From: Saccoglossus kowalevskii | Taxonomy: Eukaryota; Hemichordata; Enteropneusta; Harrimaniidae | Length of the DNA: 64,000 nucleotides | Assembly: GCF_000003605.2 (NCBI RefSeq) | Contig: NW_003155247.1 | Coordinates: forward strand, 114,846-178,845 | Direction of reading: 5' to 3' | Shown here: in pieces, positions 11,485-26,600 of the stretch | Layout: each line of letters opens with the position of its first letter | Position numbering within the stretch: position 1 is the stretch's first letter | Made by a program: the position numbers and the translations under genes | Notes under the pieces: model-generated | The model's database searches: none | What the model was told of the DNA's origin: nothing | What the model saw: the letters and a program-made list of their open reading frames with translations, nothing else

Positions 11485-14400
11485 AACGCATTAAAGTAAT
11501 ATTTCTATTATATTACCAATTGCAGCTTAACGCACTTACTTAATACGATAAAAAAACATGTATCGGCATTCTCGTGAAATGCCAAAAATTGTTAGTATTA
11601 CTATCAGATCAAAGCATGACGTCACGATCTAGATTTTATCTGCTCCGCAATGTCCTTCATTATATTCCGCTTTTAATTGTTTCTTGTGTCGTAGTTATGT
11701 GTACCTTGCATTGTCTATATGCAACTGCCTACGCGCGAATACCAACTTGTTCAGCGCAGCAGCCCGGGAAACATTGAACAGTGTGTTTATCGTCAGTCGT
11801 TTTGATCGTAATGTGCTTGTTTTACTGCCACATTCACTCGCAAGTAAAGCTTTAAATGCCTCTTTAGACTATACTTGCAATTGTAATGATGCACCTCATC
11901 CCTTATCAAGCAACCCTCCCGTAGTGACCTGTCACAATGTAGATAGAACGATCTTATCTAGTCAGATTTACTGGTTTCACATTCGCCTTATCAAGTGGCA
12001 ACACCAGGGAGGATTTCACAAATCGGTTTGTCTGCAATCCTACCGTTCTATATGCAGAATAAAAGACGTCGTCGAAAAATTGAGTTAAGAATTTTAACGC
12101 TGCCAGGAGATTTAATTCTGTTTCAGTGTTATAATAGCAGTATCGAGTCAGATAAGATTAATGCGACGTGAGAAATCAAGTCTGTCAAATTGAATTGAAT
12201 TATACGAAATCAAAGTCAGTTCTATGCTATATCTACACTGAAAATGTAATAGAGTGTTCTATTATATTTTTCCATGTGCCCGTGCCGATAATGTGACTTG
12301 CCATGAATTACAATGATCGAACATCCTGCCAAAAGTAAATGCAAATCTATTAGGCAGCGTCACGTAATGGAGAAAATTAACCAATTATTATCTACGCAAG
12401 AAATATATTATATAACAATTATTCTCAGATTTGTTTGATGACTATGCATTTGGATTTTATTTAAGCAGGTTGTTATTTCTACGTTACTAGTTGGAAGTGA
12501 GATTAGAGACCGTAATATTACTCGTTGGTTGTGTTTTTTTTATTTCATTCCTCGATGAAAATTCTACATACAAGGACACTATATTTTCTAGTTAAATGTA
12601 TTTGTGCGAAAACATGGTTATAATAATAAACAAAATTATATGAAAACAAATATTAACACATATTTAGGTTATATAAACCTGTTTTCATCAATATGTTGTA
12701 GTGAGTTTGAAATTTATACATGGTATATTATATTGTTAGTCTGTTAATTTTTTTTTACAAAACCACAATTTGAATCAGAAAGAAAAGTAGGAATATGTAC
12801 GAGTATATATAATTTGGTCCGACTTATCTGTTCTGATTACTAGTTATGGGGTCTTATTTTTTTTAACGTAAACTGTGGCGTTTTGAAAGGTGTCATAATG
12901 TTCTTTTTATTGACCATGTTTTGACAAACAACGAATTTTATGTCCTGCGCATTCTACTATTAACAGAGATTTTCTGTGAAAAAGAAGAATGTTCATATCA
13001 TTACTGTTAATAATTGTATGTAAATGTTTAAAATGCACTCGATCATAATTTTTAGTTTTCAGCACGTGGTTTTAATTGAGGCATTAACACCTAATAAATA
13101 TGCAACAATTATGCAAATAATAGTATTAAAGTATGGAGTTATCTATCGGTTTTGTAAAACAGCATGTGTATTCGGGTGATTTTGACTATTTAGGGATGTT
13201 TAGGACAATTAACGCTGGTAGCTGTAATCTTGCTTATTCACAGTCTAATCAGGATGTAATTATGCAGCGAGGAAAACTGAAAAAGCAGAAAACGGTGAAA
13301 ATATTATTTGATACTTCGTGATGTTAGTGTATTGTGTTTGTTTCAGAATCCTCTTATACATTTCTGAGAATTGCCTCCAGTGGTAAACGAGAGATGTCTT
13401 GTGTGGGTCCTCGTTCCCAAAATGTGATTAAGTTCCCTCTCAATACCTAATCCAATAAAATAAATATCACGAGTGACCTTCAACCTGTGATACTCTTATT
13501 TACTAGCTATTGATATGATTACAACGACGTAGGTCAAAGGTCAGTCTTTACCCATTACAATAAACCGATCCCCCCGGGCTAGCCCTTCTACAGGTACGTA
13601 TTGCATTACTAATATGCGAGTCAACGAATCGGATAAAACCACACTGATTCTTTATAATGGGAAACGTACGAATGCATGAACTATTCCCAACTGTTGTTAA
13701 AATAACAATCATTCCTCGCGTTACAAAGAAAATGTCTACATTTGACGCGTCAATCGAGCGAACTTTTTTATCGTCAATTTTGTGGCTGTTGATACCAGCT
13801 ACACATTTATTTCCGTGTAACTTTATTTATTTAAAGAATGACATCTTGGTCGATTTAGAAATGTTTGTTTGATGAATTGAAGCTTTCATAATCACAGACA
13901 TATTCAAATATCTAAATAAACAGAGAAATAATAGTAATTCAACTGACACCTGGCACAGTTGCATATGCGTGATGATTGAGGCACCTTCTATTTTTGCAAT
14001 TATCGGAAGGTCCGGTTATGATGGATCGCTAGTAGAATATCAAGTAACCGTAGTGTGTCGCCGCTGGAACAGCGCCGAACATGACGGCTCAGGCTGCAAC
14101 ACTGAGTTTCTCCCGGGAAATGTGCGAATTGATACATTCAAATGGTTTGATTTGGATCACAGCCGGATGAAACATTCTTTCGGTAAATGGGTAAATCAAT
14201 AATTAACACGACATTTTCCCATTCTACAGTTGCGGACACGCATATCAGCAGTAGACACGCTACCATTACTAATTTCACATAAGCAAAAAAAAAACACGAC
14301 TTTGCAAATTACGCGCCACACGTTAACTCTCGCGGAGACGACTTGTTTTCATCATTTATTTAAAAAGTCATTACAGTGCAATCAAAAAGTGTACTTGGCA

Positions 14401-17400
14401 AACACACGTGCTTAAATGAGTATGTCAAGTTTTAAAGACACCGCGGCATTTCCAACGATCCGGGTGATGAATTTGCTTATTTTGCCTTTTCTCTTTTATT
14501 TTGCTTTTCAATTGAACGTAGTCCGATTATTGAATATGCGTCTTCTCTATCGTATAATATTAATACAGAAGGTCAATGCATGTTTGTGTTTTAGGAACAT
14601 GTGAGCGTCGATTAAAAGTTACACTCTTCCCGTTCATGCTTGAATCAAACTGTTCGCTTTCACAGTGGTTTATTCTTGCGTTAATGCCCGAAGTATTTAT
14701 TCACCACATTAAAAAGAAAATGACGGCCCGAAGGGTGGCTAATTCCGAGCTTACAAATCACCTGGCCTTATCTCTTACCTCAAATCGTATGAAATATTCA
14801 AAATTCAATTAAATGGAGTCTTCTTCCATCTGCCCCGTTCGGGAAAAAAAAAAGAGATAGAAAAAATCAGATATATTCGATCTCAAAGACTTTGCCGCTT
14901 CTTGGTGAAAGTAAGCATGCCTGTAGGTGCTCGGTTCTGGTCTCGTAAAAGCAAAACAAGTATAACAGGTAAACTATGTAATGTGCTAAAAGTCGTGAAA
15001 ATAAAGCAGGGATCATTAAGACAGCCCAGCTTCCGGGCAGCTTTCTGTTACTGTAACGCGAACAATCAACGACCTGACTTCCATAAAATTCAACGATGCA
15101 CGGTTCACATTTGAATCATTATCTCACTCAAATATTAAAACTGTTAAAGTATTAATATTGTTTTTATTTTATTTTATTTAAATCTAGGTATATCTCATTT
15201 TTCCATGACGCATGAATTTATATGACCAGCTACGTTAGTATAAATGCCAGGCGCAAACTTCACCGTGATATATATGCGTACCCTTATTCAAAATGTAAAT
15301 TTACCTCAATGTCATCGATAATACTCAGACGAATGCAATAGACATAGCATAAAACAATAACACATTACTGACAAACTCAAGAACCATTACGCAAATGTGA
15401 CGGGTACGTGGTGCCGTGTTCCGACAATAAATCAAACGACTGCTCCTTTTTTTTAATAATGAACTCTCTAGGGACATCTCAGTTCTTTTAAAACTGATCC
15501 GTGTTATTATCATTCATATTAGTATTTACATTGAATTAAATAAATCGTCAATCATCTTGGCTATTTTGTAAACTCACACATTGAATCGCAGACGCCTTCG
15601 AGATGAATAAACGTCTCTCTCAACTTAAATTAGACAGATAGATCGAATGATGAGTTAGGTTATGAAAATAAGTTATGAGTGTCCACGTATATATTTTGTT
15701 TAATCTTACAGTGTGGCAGATTACTTAAGCTGGGGCGATGTGAAGCTTTATGTTCGGATTAAGCACATTTCAAAACGCCTCCGGGTCTAGAGAATCGATT
15801 CCGAAAGAAATGCTATAGACGCTAACAATAATAAACGCGAGGGAGATAACAGTTTTAAGCTCCGTAGCAGTGACGGAATCAGAAAGGAGAATAGACGCCC
15901 TAGCGATTGGCAGACTTATCCCTGTCAATCCTTCAATGGCGATTATCATTTATGCCAACGTATTAATCGCGACCTGTCCATATTTTATGAATATATCTCC
16001 GAAAATCATGATTTTTTTTGTGATTTGACGTTGTCCATCTGGGACTACGTGTATGTATACAAATACGTTCATCTGACTTACTTTGAAGGTGGACGGGTAA
16101 GAGGGGGAGGGATTTGTTCAATCGCCATTTTGAGAAACTTATTGTTCAGTCCCACAGTCTGAGTTTTAAAATATAGTAAAGCGTTTAATCACAAATCGAT
16201 TATCATGGCGAGTAGAGATTCTGCGCCACGCATTACGAGAAAAAAAACAATATTTATCAAATACAAGGTCAACAATTGAACCTGCGAGAAGAAGATCGCG
16301 TTTGAAATGTTATTAATTACGTTTGACTTAAATCTGTTAGTACATTGCACATTAAACAGAATGGAACAAACATTGAGGTAAAACTTAATGATTCTAAATC
16401 ACTACCGCGATGTCGCACGTGTCGTTCTGGAATGACGACGCGCATCACAAGCCGTGGTAGTTTTCGAGTAACTTAGCGGTATTTTTTTTCAGTTCGTCAT
16501 ACCAATTAACAGAATTCATTCGTCTTATCGTCGGTGTGCCTAATTGCCACCTGAACGTGCCTAGTTACGAGCGTTGCGTATTTGTATATGTACTCGCGCA
16601 TGACTGGCTTGAAGATCCCGGATATAGATACAGGACGTACTAGACATGTTGGTTCAATTAATGGCATATCCATCGATATTGTCATCTTGATACATACAGA
16701 CTCCGAATCACTGACCGTAAATACTCTAAAAAAAGTCCTAATACGTTTGTGTTCGCCTTTCAGGATAATATGATTCTATTTTGCAAATAACTACCGTCTC
16801 ATTTGAAGTCTATAGGCACACTCAGATAAAAGCGACCACTAAGAGTTCAACGCATATTTTTATACGGCTTATCGTTTTCTTTCAATTATGAATGACATTT
16901 CGTGGCCCTGATCTCACAGGATTCATGCCAATTGTTAGGTGAAAAGTCCCTAATTAGTCATCAAAATAAAACGCACCCAAGCATATCACTCGTTGCCATC
17001 TGCGTTTGTACACCGCGTCATTGCATCTCCTGTCGGTCAAGTTCATGTATAATTGTTTTTGTTTTAAAATTTAGACTATATTATGAGACGCAAAACACTG
17101 TGACGCCTTGTCCATTTCGGTGTATTTAAAGTATTCATAGAGTAGCTGAAAGGTAATTTCAGAGTTTCACACTTTAAAAGAAAAAAAAAACGTTTTTCAT
17201 GTATTACTAACTGTGTATTATGTGTCTGGTTGCGACAGATTCGACATAATTAAACAGTTATTTTTTGTATATAACCATTTAGTTTTTGCTATACCACAAT
17301 GATGGCATTTTATTATGCGTGTACGTATTTGCCGAATGACACGCGTGCAAGTACAGTCACATACAACTAAACACATTCACACAGCCATCCAGCTTAAAGC

Positions 17401-17639
17401 AAATTTGAATTAATCTTTCGCTGACAGTGATCTAATGTAACCTAAAAAAGCCATCCGATAATCTGCATAAAAAGAACGAAAGGGCATCTTCTCCGCTTAA
17501 TATGCCCGCTACGATGTAGAACCCCCACAGGAGTGTATACATGCAAGACAATTTGAAAGATATCACTGTCCCTTCATATATCAATCATGCAACATGAGTC
17601 GCCTTTTGTATAGTACATTACATCATGAATTTAGATTAA

Positions 17640-18128
17640 ATGATCAAATATTATCGTATGTTCTATATTAAATATTATTTGAGTCTAACTAATGGAGCAA
17701 TTAACTACAAAAGAAAATTATTTCGTAAATGTTGTATTTCGTGTACATCAATTAATTGCAAGATTTCTCATTACTTGCTTTCAATCTTGACAGACACAAA
17801 GCAGCAACGGGTTCTTGGTGTTGACTCTCAACTTGACCTACCTTCAATACTTGTCCATTATAAACGAAAACCAATTGATTATCACCACGAATACCCTCGA
17901 AGACGGTATCCACTCTCCTAGTTCTTCATGGATTGGGTGCACGCGCTGGTTGCAATCTATTATACAAATAAATCGTCGGTATATTCTTATTATTCTCCCG
18001 CAATTGCGTTGAGAAGGGAGGGAACAGTGTACCTTATTGCGGCGCCAGGAAATGAAAATACGGTGTACAGAATCCAATCTCGTAAATTGCCACGATTGCA
18101 TAATGTGAAAACCGCCGACAGATGGTAG
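17640..18128 (+). pseudogene. Interrupted open frame, unrecognised
   Basis: A single reading frame runs 489 bases with one in-frame TAG at 17919-17921. A plausible acceptor (CAATCTTGACAG) lies at about 17793, after which the frame is less AT-biased. I recognise no family. The opposite strand is also open across 17844-18239, which weakens the coding case. It could be a decayed gene piece, an exon ending at the TAG, or chance. Confidence 0.2.
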
Positions 18129-19289
18129 ATACTCTCTGTCCAAACTTAAAGACGAAAGAATGTTCCATGATTGTTTGAACTGTTGCACAAATACACATAC
18201 ATATAAATATACTTTGTCGGTTGATGAAAAGACGAACATGCAAAATTGAAATTCACAGTCTGTAAATGCAATATAGTGGAATCAGTATAAAAACACACTA
18301 ATTAATGTCAATGGTTTCGCATAACTTATGAGTCATAACTAAGAAGCAGTCTTTCAACTTTAGGAAAAAAAACATGGCGTACTTAGATATTAGATGATTT
18401 CACTAATTGTAAATCTCTATTGAAAGTTAAACTTGGACATTTTATGATTTATTTCATGATAATTAATTAAGGGAAATAAAAATAAAATAAAACATTCCAA
18501 ATTACATCCAACTTTGTTTTATTTTGTTATTAAAGTACTCTTTCCCATTCTCTTTTAGTCACTCACCTCTACGTCACTTTTCTTTGAAGCCATGGCGGAG
18601 AGACATCATCGAAATCAAAGAAAAACATTTTATTCTTCAAGTATAATATACATTGAAATATCAAAGCTGGTCAACCAAACTGCTGCCAATTTGTCTGACT
18701 TATTTATTTAATTTCTGTTATGTTGGTTTTCAATTTGCACGGATGCTTTTATATCTCTCAAATGAAAGATTGTATTCCTCGCATATCATTGTTTGAAAAT
18801 ATGGTGATTAATAAATACTTTTGAATGGAAAGCTCCGTGCCGTTGAAGGGTTTCGGCGTTTACGTCGTTACTGGCTCTTAACGAAGTTTTATTTGAGCAA
18901 ATTGATGTTTTTGTGCTGTCATTTTTTTAATCGAGAATTCCGCTGTTCTCTTTTCTTTCGCCATCGTGTAATTAATTAAGTAATGCGAACTGAACAAAAG
19001 CATTGTTTACGTCAAAGCTTTTTCATTTATTTGTTTGGAATTGTTCTTGTTTAACAGTTGCATTTTCAATACATGTTAGACTCGATGAATATGCGCATGC
19101 GTGACGTAGAAATTATGTTCACTGTTATGTCCGGCTTTATATATCGTCGGATGATCTATACGTAAATAATGGCCGAACCAGGGCCTGTGAACATGAATAT
19201 ATTATATGCCTCTAAACAGCCCCATACCACCAAGGTTGATGTTCATCAAGTAATTTACATTAAGTAAAACACACGCGCATTGTCAAGAA

Positions 19290-19620
19290 GGGAACTTCAT
19301 CGATCGTGTACCGCGCCAACCTCGATCACCGTGGCGGGTAACCCTCACAATGAAACCATCAATCATGTAGGACTTAATTCTCAACCCCGGTACTTGTAGA
19401 CGCCAAGCTATTCGACGCAGCCATGGTGGCGATAAAATCCAAATCGCCTATAAATCGCTGCTAAAACGACAAGTTGACACCCTGCGTAATGCAGGCCGCA
19501 CGTTCGTCGGTGAGGAATATCCTTGAACTCCGTGTCAGTGGTGTCAACAGGGCGCGACTGAGCACGTGACTACTCCCCTGATGACGAGACTCTTTTTCAA
19601 GGGTCCATCAATCCCCAGCA
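19290..19620. other. GC-richer block without an open frame
   Basis: About 330 bases visibly richer in GC and CpG than the flanks, with no long frame on either strand. It could be a regulatory or conserved non-coding element, an old repeat, or a non-coding exon. Confidence 0.3.
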
Positions 19621-21658
19621 AATCCGCAGTTGTTCCTGAGATGACAAGTGTATTTAAATATTTTCAGTCGTCACTTTCTAAAAGGTATTATCGTTCTAGA
19701 TTCGTTTAGAGAGGGCGACATATCGCTGGACGATAACACAATTATAAAAAACGATTTCAACCCATGTTTTATTTATTGACCATAGTTACATAAAATATAA
19801 TCTAACCGTAACAACATGATCGGCATGGTAAAACATTTCATAAATACGATCGTCAATGATTTAAACCAATTTCCCATTTACCGTGCTTTTTATGCATCAA
19901 AGAAAAGAGAAGGTTGTCGGGTTAATTACATATAATAAAATAATACTTTCTGAACACTCAGTATACTAAAATATGTAGAATGTAGTCGCGTCTCGAGTGA
20001 AGTGTGTTCGCACAATGCAGTAATACGAGATCGCAGGGAAAAACACGATTTTATTTAGATCATTGTGTTCCGTGTGTAACAGAAACTGAAACGTGATGAT
20101 TGATTTTCATATTTACTTATTTATCATCATCACTGAAAATACTTCGTTTATATTCATTGTATTTTGATCCTTACGGAATTCACCCGGTGACCTTTATCCC
20201 TCGAACTAAGATGCACTTTGCCCCTGGCAACGTGGTTAAATTGACTATTTCGGAAATAATGTTATGGGGGCAATGACAATTGAGGGAAGATTTATTTCAA
20301 CTCTTTAAAATATATATTTCGGATCTAGGTCATTGTTAATAGGGTCGCATATTTAAAAATTTAGTTTTTCAAGAACGGCATTTATTGCTTTTGCACAAAA
20401 AGAATGATCATGACGTGTAAATGTGTTTCCTAGCAATTGTACATATAGTTACCTTTGTTCACGATATAAGACATGCTGGCAACGTTCGAGCTATTACTAG
20501 ATCTCATTCCTGCTATTGTCACATTGTGCTATAAAATACAGTAATTTTGCTCGATTATTTTGCTACAATTTCTGATTCGAAAATGAAAGAAGTATAAAAA
20601 AGTGCATTGTGGCTGCAAATCGCCGTCATCGCTTTTGAAAAAAAAATAGTGAAAGGCCGATACAACGTTACTGTCAGTGTGGTAGCGTTTAATTGGATGT
20701 TTTGGGATTTTTACTTTAAATTAGATGCAAAATGAGAACATGCAATTCCAGCTGTGCATGTTGGTTTCAGAGAACCCATTGTTCATTTCGTTTTGGTGGA
20801 GACTGACTGTTGACAGGTCCTATTTGGCAAGTTACTGCGGCTAAGTAATAGAGCAATTCCAAAGACCAAACAAGGTAGCATGCAAGCTGTCACTATTCAT
20901 TCTCGTTCAATTACCGGGTATATTCCCCGAGCGCAACTTTTGCTACTGAGTTAGCGATCAATTGTAACAAGGAAAAACCTTGATACATCAAATACGCGTA
21001 GAGTCTTCGCCGGAAACCTGAATGCATATTATCAATGGAACGTGTCAGATTACCAAGTTCAATGCAAATGTGGCCCCGTTACAATGGTACTACAGGGAAT
21101 GAGGTTATTCAAGTATGTGGTGGTGGTGGGTTAATAAAAAAAAACCATTTATAATATGCTGACTATTAAAACATATTTAGCTTTAATATTAAGGCGAGTT
21201 TGTATCATCGTGTGCATATTTATATATATGTTTTTCAATTATTATTTTTTACGTAAAATTAAAAAAAAGTATAATTTAAATTTTAAAAAATAGGACTACA
21301 CGTCATTTAAATATTTGTCGCACATATACAACGGTGCTCGTCAGCGTGTACACCTTTCCTGTGCGATATTCGATCCCAGCCTATGCAGGTAACAGCTTTG
21401 CGAATGTCTATGCACAGTCGGGGAACTTGATACCGATTTACAGGTACACTGGGAGATGTGCTTGACGTCCCGGAATACGCTTACATAATAGCGAGCGTAT
21501 AAAGACACGTACTAACCAATCCGAGGTAATTCTCTATGTAGTTCATATTTCACGCGGCCAATTTCCGCTCTTTTCTTATCCTGACTCATTTTCATTTTAA
21601 CAACGTCCGCTCAATTGTTCGCCCTCTGTAATGGCTCGTGCCATGTATCGTCACTTAC

Positions 21659-21887
21659 GGCCAGTGGGATTTCAGCGACAAGTGAATATACCCTATTTTG
21701 TTAACACGGCATTGTATTGCTTTTATCAGACGCCGGTATAGTAATTTTCGTAAGAGACGGTTTTTGCGCATAAATTCTTAAGGCCAGTGGGATTTCAGCA
21801 AAAAAGTAAATATACATTATTTAGTTACTACGGCATTGTATTGCTTTTATCAGACGTCGGTTTAGTAATTTTCATAAGAGATGTTTG
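21659..21887. repeat. Tandem duplication, 123-bp period, about 1.9 copies
   Basis: GGCCAGTGGGATTTCAGC starts at 21659 and again at 21782, and the similarity continues through GGCATTGTATTGCTTTTATC and GTAATTTTC in both units. The copies differ at scattered sites. Confidence 0.85.
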
Positions 21888-23601
21888 TTTACACCTACAT
21901 TTTTGTTTTCGTGAACTATCGTTGTCGTTTTTTCACGTGAGTGTCACGAACATTTCCCAACTAATCCGTAATCATTACAGTTAACTAATTTCATTGAAGG
22001 ATAAACACGATTTGTAAAACCAGGTCATCTCATTTGCACCGGGAGACGCTGATTATATTATGCTTCTGACTTGCCTGGAGTTACGATGAGGTTCAAATTA
22101 AAATTGCCATCATTTATTCCTTGAGGGCGTAGTATATAGCGTAACACGAGAGAAATATTAAAACTATGACATACAGTCTGATGTCGCGGATTATAATATA
22201 TAACGTTTTTAAATATGAATGCGCACACCACGTGATGTGAGTATTGTGAAATATCTCTGCTGGTATATGGTACGGTGAACTTCACGCTATTCAGATTACA
22301 CGTCAATATTTTATACGAACAATTCGTGTCATAGTTCCGTTTTAGCCGCCACAATACGAGAATTTCAGACTGGATAACAACATTTATTATATAAGCAACT
22401 GTGATATCCTTCGTTTCCTATTGTCTGAACAGGGATAATATCACACGATACTGTAAATTACTTTATTTTAGCTGGAAATAATTTTCGGTGAAATGGCTGG
22501 ATGATTTAATTTTATTTATGCTGGATTTTAAAGTTGAGTGTAAATGTAAGAAAAAGATATATTCACAGAATTGTATTCACTGAATCACCCCTTCAGCGAT
22601 AATAGCTAAAATAAAGTACCTACATTAGGTGTTATTGACAGGTGTTATTTTTATGATGGGGTCAAAAAAAAGAACAGCGACATACAAAGCAAAACCCTGT
22701 TAGTGCCGACAACTTTGCAGGAACGTAGATTACCTTATTCATATCGACAATTAAAATACATTTCTGACTGACGATATTTTGCTGTTTTCGGAAAAAAACC
22801 TTCACCATAACTGTGGCCTGCGACTCGAAGATGTCAACGTTCTCTGACGATTCCATTTTCAAATGTGGATACTCTACTTGGGTGCATATTTAATATTGTA
22901 TGCAAATTTAACATAGAAAATCAAATTTTCTCAGATCTTTACTGAATAATATGGGAATATTACTCGATTAAAACATATTTTGAGTCAATATTTCGGCAAA
23001 ACAAAATTGTGACATTGGATAATAATCCCCACATCATATAATACTACATTCCAGAAAAACGAGCGCGTGGCCCGGGACGTAGGCGCTCCGCCACTGCCGC
23101 AGATTTCGGCTGTCTTTTTTTCGCGCTCTTCCGCTTTTCGTGGTCTTTTTCATGTTGTTCTTGCTGGCGCAGTTGCGCATATTAGAGAGATCATTCTCAG
23201 CAGATACCGAAGATAACTGTGGTTTTTCTCGAAACAGTAATGATTTCGCGCTACACGCTCGAAAAAAAAAATCAGCACTGATTTGAGAAATACCACATGT
23301 TAACTCTGATGTTCGCCGCGAGTGACCTCTAATTATTCGCATTGGCGCAGTGCAGTGACAATAACGCATAATGTCAAATAATGAACAAATATCCCTAATA
23401 AGGAAAATATTTCTGCGGATTTCAAAGACCATCGGCGACCATAACTCTTAATGTGCGTCCACCGACGCGCTTAGACGTAACGCCTAATTAGCATATGCTT
23501 CATGGGCATGGTCGATTTGGAATATTCTGAATTGGTCACAAGGTATCACTTTTTCACAGAGCTGGCCGATACTTGTGACATAATATATTATTACGCCATG
23601 A

Positions 23602-23627
23602 ATATCAACTAACAAATTAGTTGATAT
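23602..23627. repeat. Perfect 11-bp inverted repeat
   Basis: ATATCAACTAA and TTAGTTGATAT separated by four bases. No gene context; AT-rich sequence makes such hairpins fairly common. Confidence 0.7.
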
Positions 23628-26600
23628 GCTAATTTTGCCTTGTTCTGTAGCAAAAATGAAGAGGGTTAGATGGTAGTAACGACCCCGACTGACTAACCGG
23701 AAATTCTATAGCACAGAAGTAAATACAACCTAATTCATTAATTCTTAATAGCGAGGCACTCATTTTAAATCGAGAAGCATGCATGGAACCGGCTCATGTG
23801 TCGGGTGCCAATCACTTTAATGCTCTGATCGGACTCAAGTCAAAGGTGAATTGTCTATGGAAACACACAGTATGTTTAGTCGCCTCAAAAGAAACGAACA
23901 CATTTCGAGCTGAGCTGCTACAAAGTTAGGCGTTTTACAGATGCGATTGTATTATGATGGTAGTGGATACAGCTAAATGGATTTGTATCCACGACAGAAT
24001 ACGTGTTCGTTGTAAATTAAATGTTAATTATTAAACAGTTACGAATTACTGCAAATACTTACAAATTACAATTTACGAATTACGGCAAAGACTAGACAAG
24101 CAATCCGTTAGCAAAAATAAAATTGAATAACGGACCCTTCAGCGAATATTTTTCAGTTATTACTATATTACACAAATGCGCTTAATGTTATCGAGAAGAA
24201 AACACCAACATACACTGCATAATAAGTCGTGAATAAGTCGAGCGTTTTAAATCAGCATATCAGCTCTTACTAGACGTGTTGTACGAGATCTACAATTCTG
24301 TAAAACAGTTTCATGAAATGTAATTTGTCGCAGTAATTATTCTGAAACCTACAACCATAAATATATGATAGGGACACGTGAAGATGTAATTACATGGGTA
24401 ATGGTTTATGAGTTGTTTATTCTCCTTCAGCGTGTTGTCGTAGAAGAAAACATGAGGCCAAAAAGAAATCAATCAACACGCTGTTTATTCAGATTCAGAT
24501 TAATATAACATAACAGATGCGTTAGTGCCTCATCCATAACATTAATTCTTTTTCAATTATGAAAATTGAAATGTATTTCCATATATGTATACGTAGCAAA
24601 AAACTGCAAATACCCCATGTCCACTTTTTAGGCATGTATCTCGAAAAGCAAGTATCAGTATTTGAGTAAAAATGTAATAGATGTACCCAAAATTCAATAA
24701 AAGATCATCGCGACTAACTGACATTTGAGTTCAAGGCTATCACGGTGACAGACGTAGCCACGCTGGTTTATTAGTCATTCATTATAACAAGGCTATCATG
24801 TGCTAAGTTTAATTAGTTCCTTAATTAAAAATAAATTTATTCAGTGTAAGAGTATCTTTAGATCCTCCTTAGTTGACAGACCGCATCGGGTTTTGTTTTC
24901 TTATTATCACTTATCAAACACCTATTCGCCAAGCTGTAATTGACGCGTCAAACTGGCATTAGGCTGTTGCACTCAGCGGACACACCATTTCCGCCTTTCT
25001 CCCGTACCAATGCCACTCGCTCAAACTTGATAAAAATAAATAAAAACAAGACAAATGCGATAGTTTTAACTGCGTTCACTAAGAATCAATTCGTTCTCTT
25101 ATATATATAATATTTTAGTTTTACATATATGCATGTACATAATTCTTTTATGAAAAATAGGTATAAATTGATAAATTGCGTAATTTCGTGTTACTACATT
25201 TCAGTGACATTGAACTACACGTATGAGGTGAGCATACTTCAGAAACGGAGGTCCTCTAATGATATATTATAATACATCTCCGGAGAGGCCAATTCTTATT
25301 CAAATACAATACCTCCATGACGAAATGAAGCCAATACCTAGATGAGATAATACGTTGGATGTGACAATAGTTACACTTAATAAACAAGCAATACATTTTA
25401 CACGCGTCGTATTCGTTTCACGGGACCAAAATCGACTCTGAAACGGTACGAGGACCACGATCTGTGAAACGTATTAATTGCATAATCTCTGGGAAAAAAT
25501 AATCTTTCCAATGCAACTTCAATATGTAGTATATCGTTTGGACGAATAGGGTTTACTTTGTGAAGCAGTATAATTTAAGTCTGCATCGCTGTTCTCGGGT
25601 TTCTGCAATTTACCCGAAGACGTGTATTTTCTTTACTTAGGTAATTAACATGAAGAATGTGCGTAACACAGAAAGACTGATCACTCTCATTTGTATTGGC
25701 TTACGTTTTTTTTCTTAATATCGAAAATAGATTCACGTAAACAAGATTTATCTAGCTTCAGCATGACCCCTTTTAATTCCGAAAAAAGTCTTCTTTTTAA
25801 ACCAATTAATGGAAACATTAAATCATGCAAAGCGGAAAGATTATATAATTAAGAATTTTATATTTGGTAAACCTCCAGCATCTCCATAAATTGGTTAGCT
25901 TAACAGTAAAAACATCCGGATTACCGTTTTTGTTATTTTGAAGTCGTATACAGGCGTATAATTACAGTTTTTTTCTAAAGAACGCTACCCCCTGCGGCTG
26001 TTTGGAAAGAATCCACGTAGAATGAAGCAGTACTGACTTTCCTATTACTGTGCGGTAAGTATAAGCGCATGTAGATCAGTTCAGTCGGAAAAAAAACGTC
26101 ATTGTGACAATTCCATTTAAAATTACCGTTACTCAGACTGTAATTTAGTAGACGAAGATGATGCTTCAAGGAGTACCTCAGATCGCATACATACATACAT
26201 AATCCGAATTACGCCCTGGGATATTTCTTTCCTTCCACTGCATTCGAAATGGCCTAGATTAAGTCAGTATAGCTTCGGTTTTCAGATGTCCAATCACAAT
26301 GCGACTTCAAATGTTCGATGTTAATATAAAAAAAGTTAAATGGTATTTGTGTTTTTTTCAACCATGCAAACTACCACAGCCACTGGCGCTCATACTGTGA
26401 ACTGTGCGTTAACATTGGGGTACAATTATATATGCATACATGAGATATTATACATTCACATCGGAAAAACGATCTACTGATGATACCCATAGTTAATATA
26501 ATACGCGGTTCTGCTACAAAACTACAAACATTGTCGCATAAAGAATACATCTGTTAGTGATGAAATAAAGCAACATATATACTTTTGCAAACAGATTGAT

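Larger units (their letters stand above)
11485..21658. other. Mostly featureless non-coding DNA
   Basis: Apart from the interrupted frame at 17640-18128 and a GC-richer block at 19290-19620, I see nothing supported. The 134-codon frame at 11684 has no recognisable content. Confidence 0.55.

Noticed and set aside
11285-11494. Frames across the purine tract
   Set aside because: Made of low-complexity sequence and N.
23034-23432. 132-codon minus-strand frame with a basic C-terminal part
   Set aside because: No domain, no splice partners, contains a poly-A-encoded stretch; judged chance.
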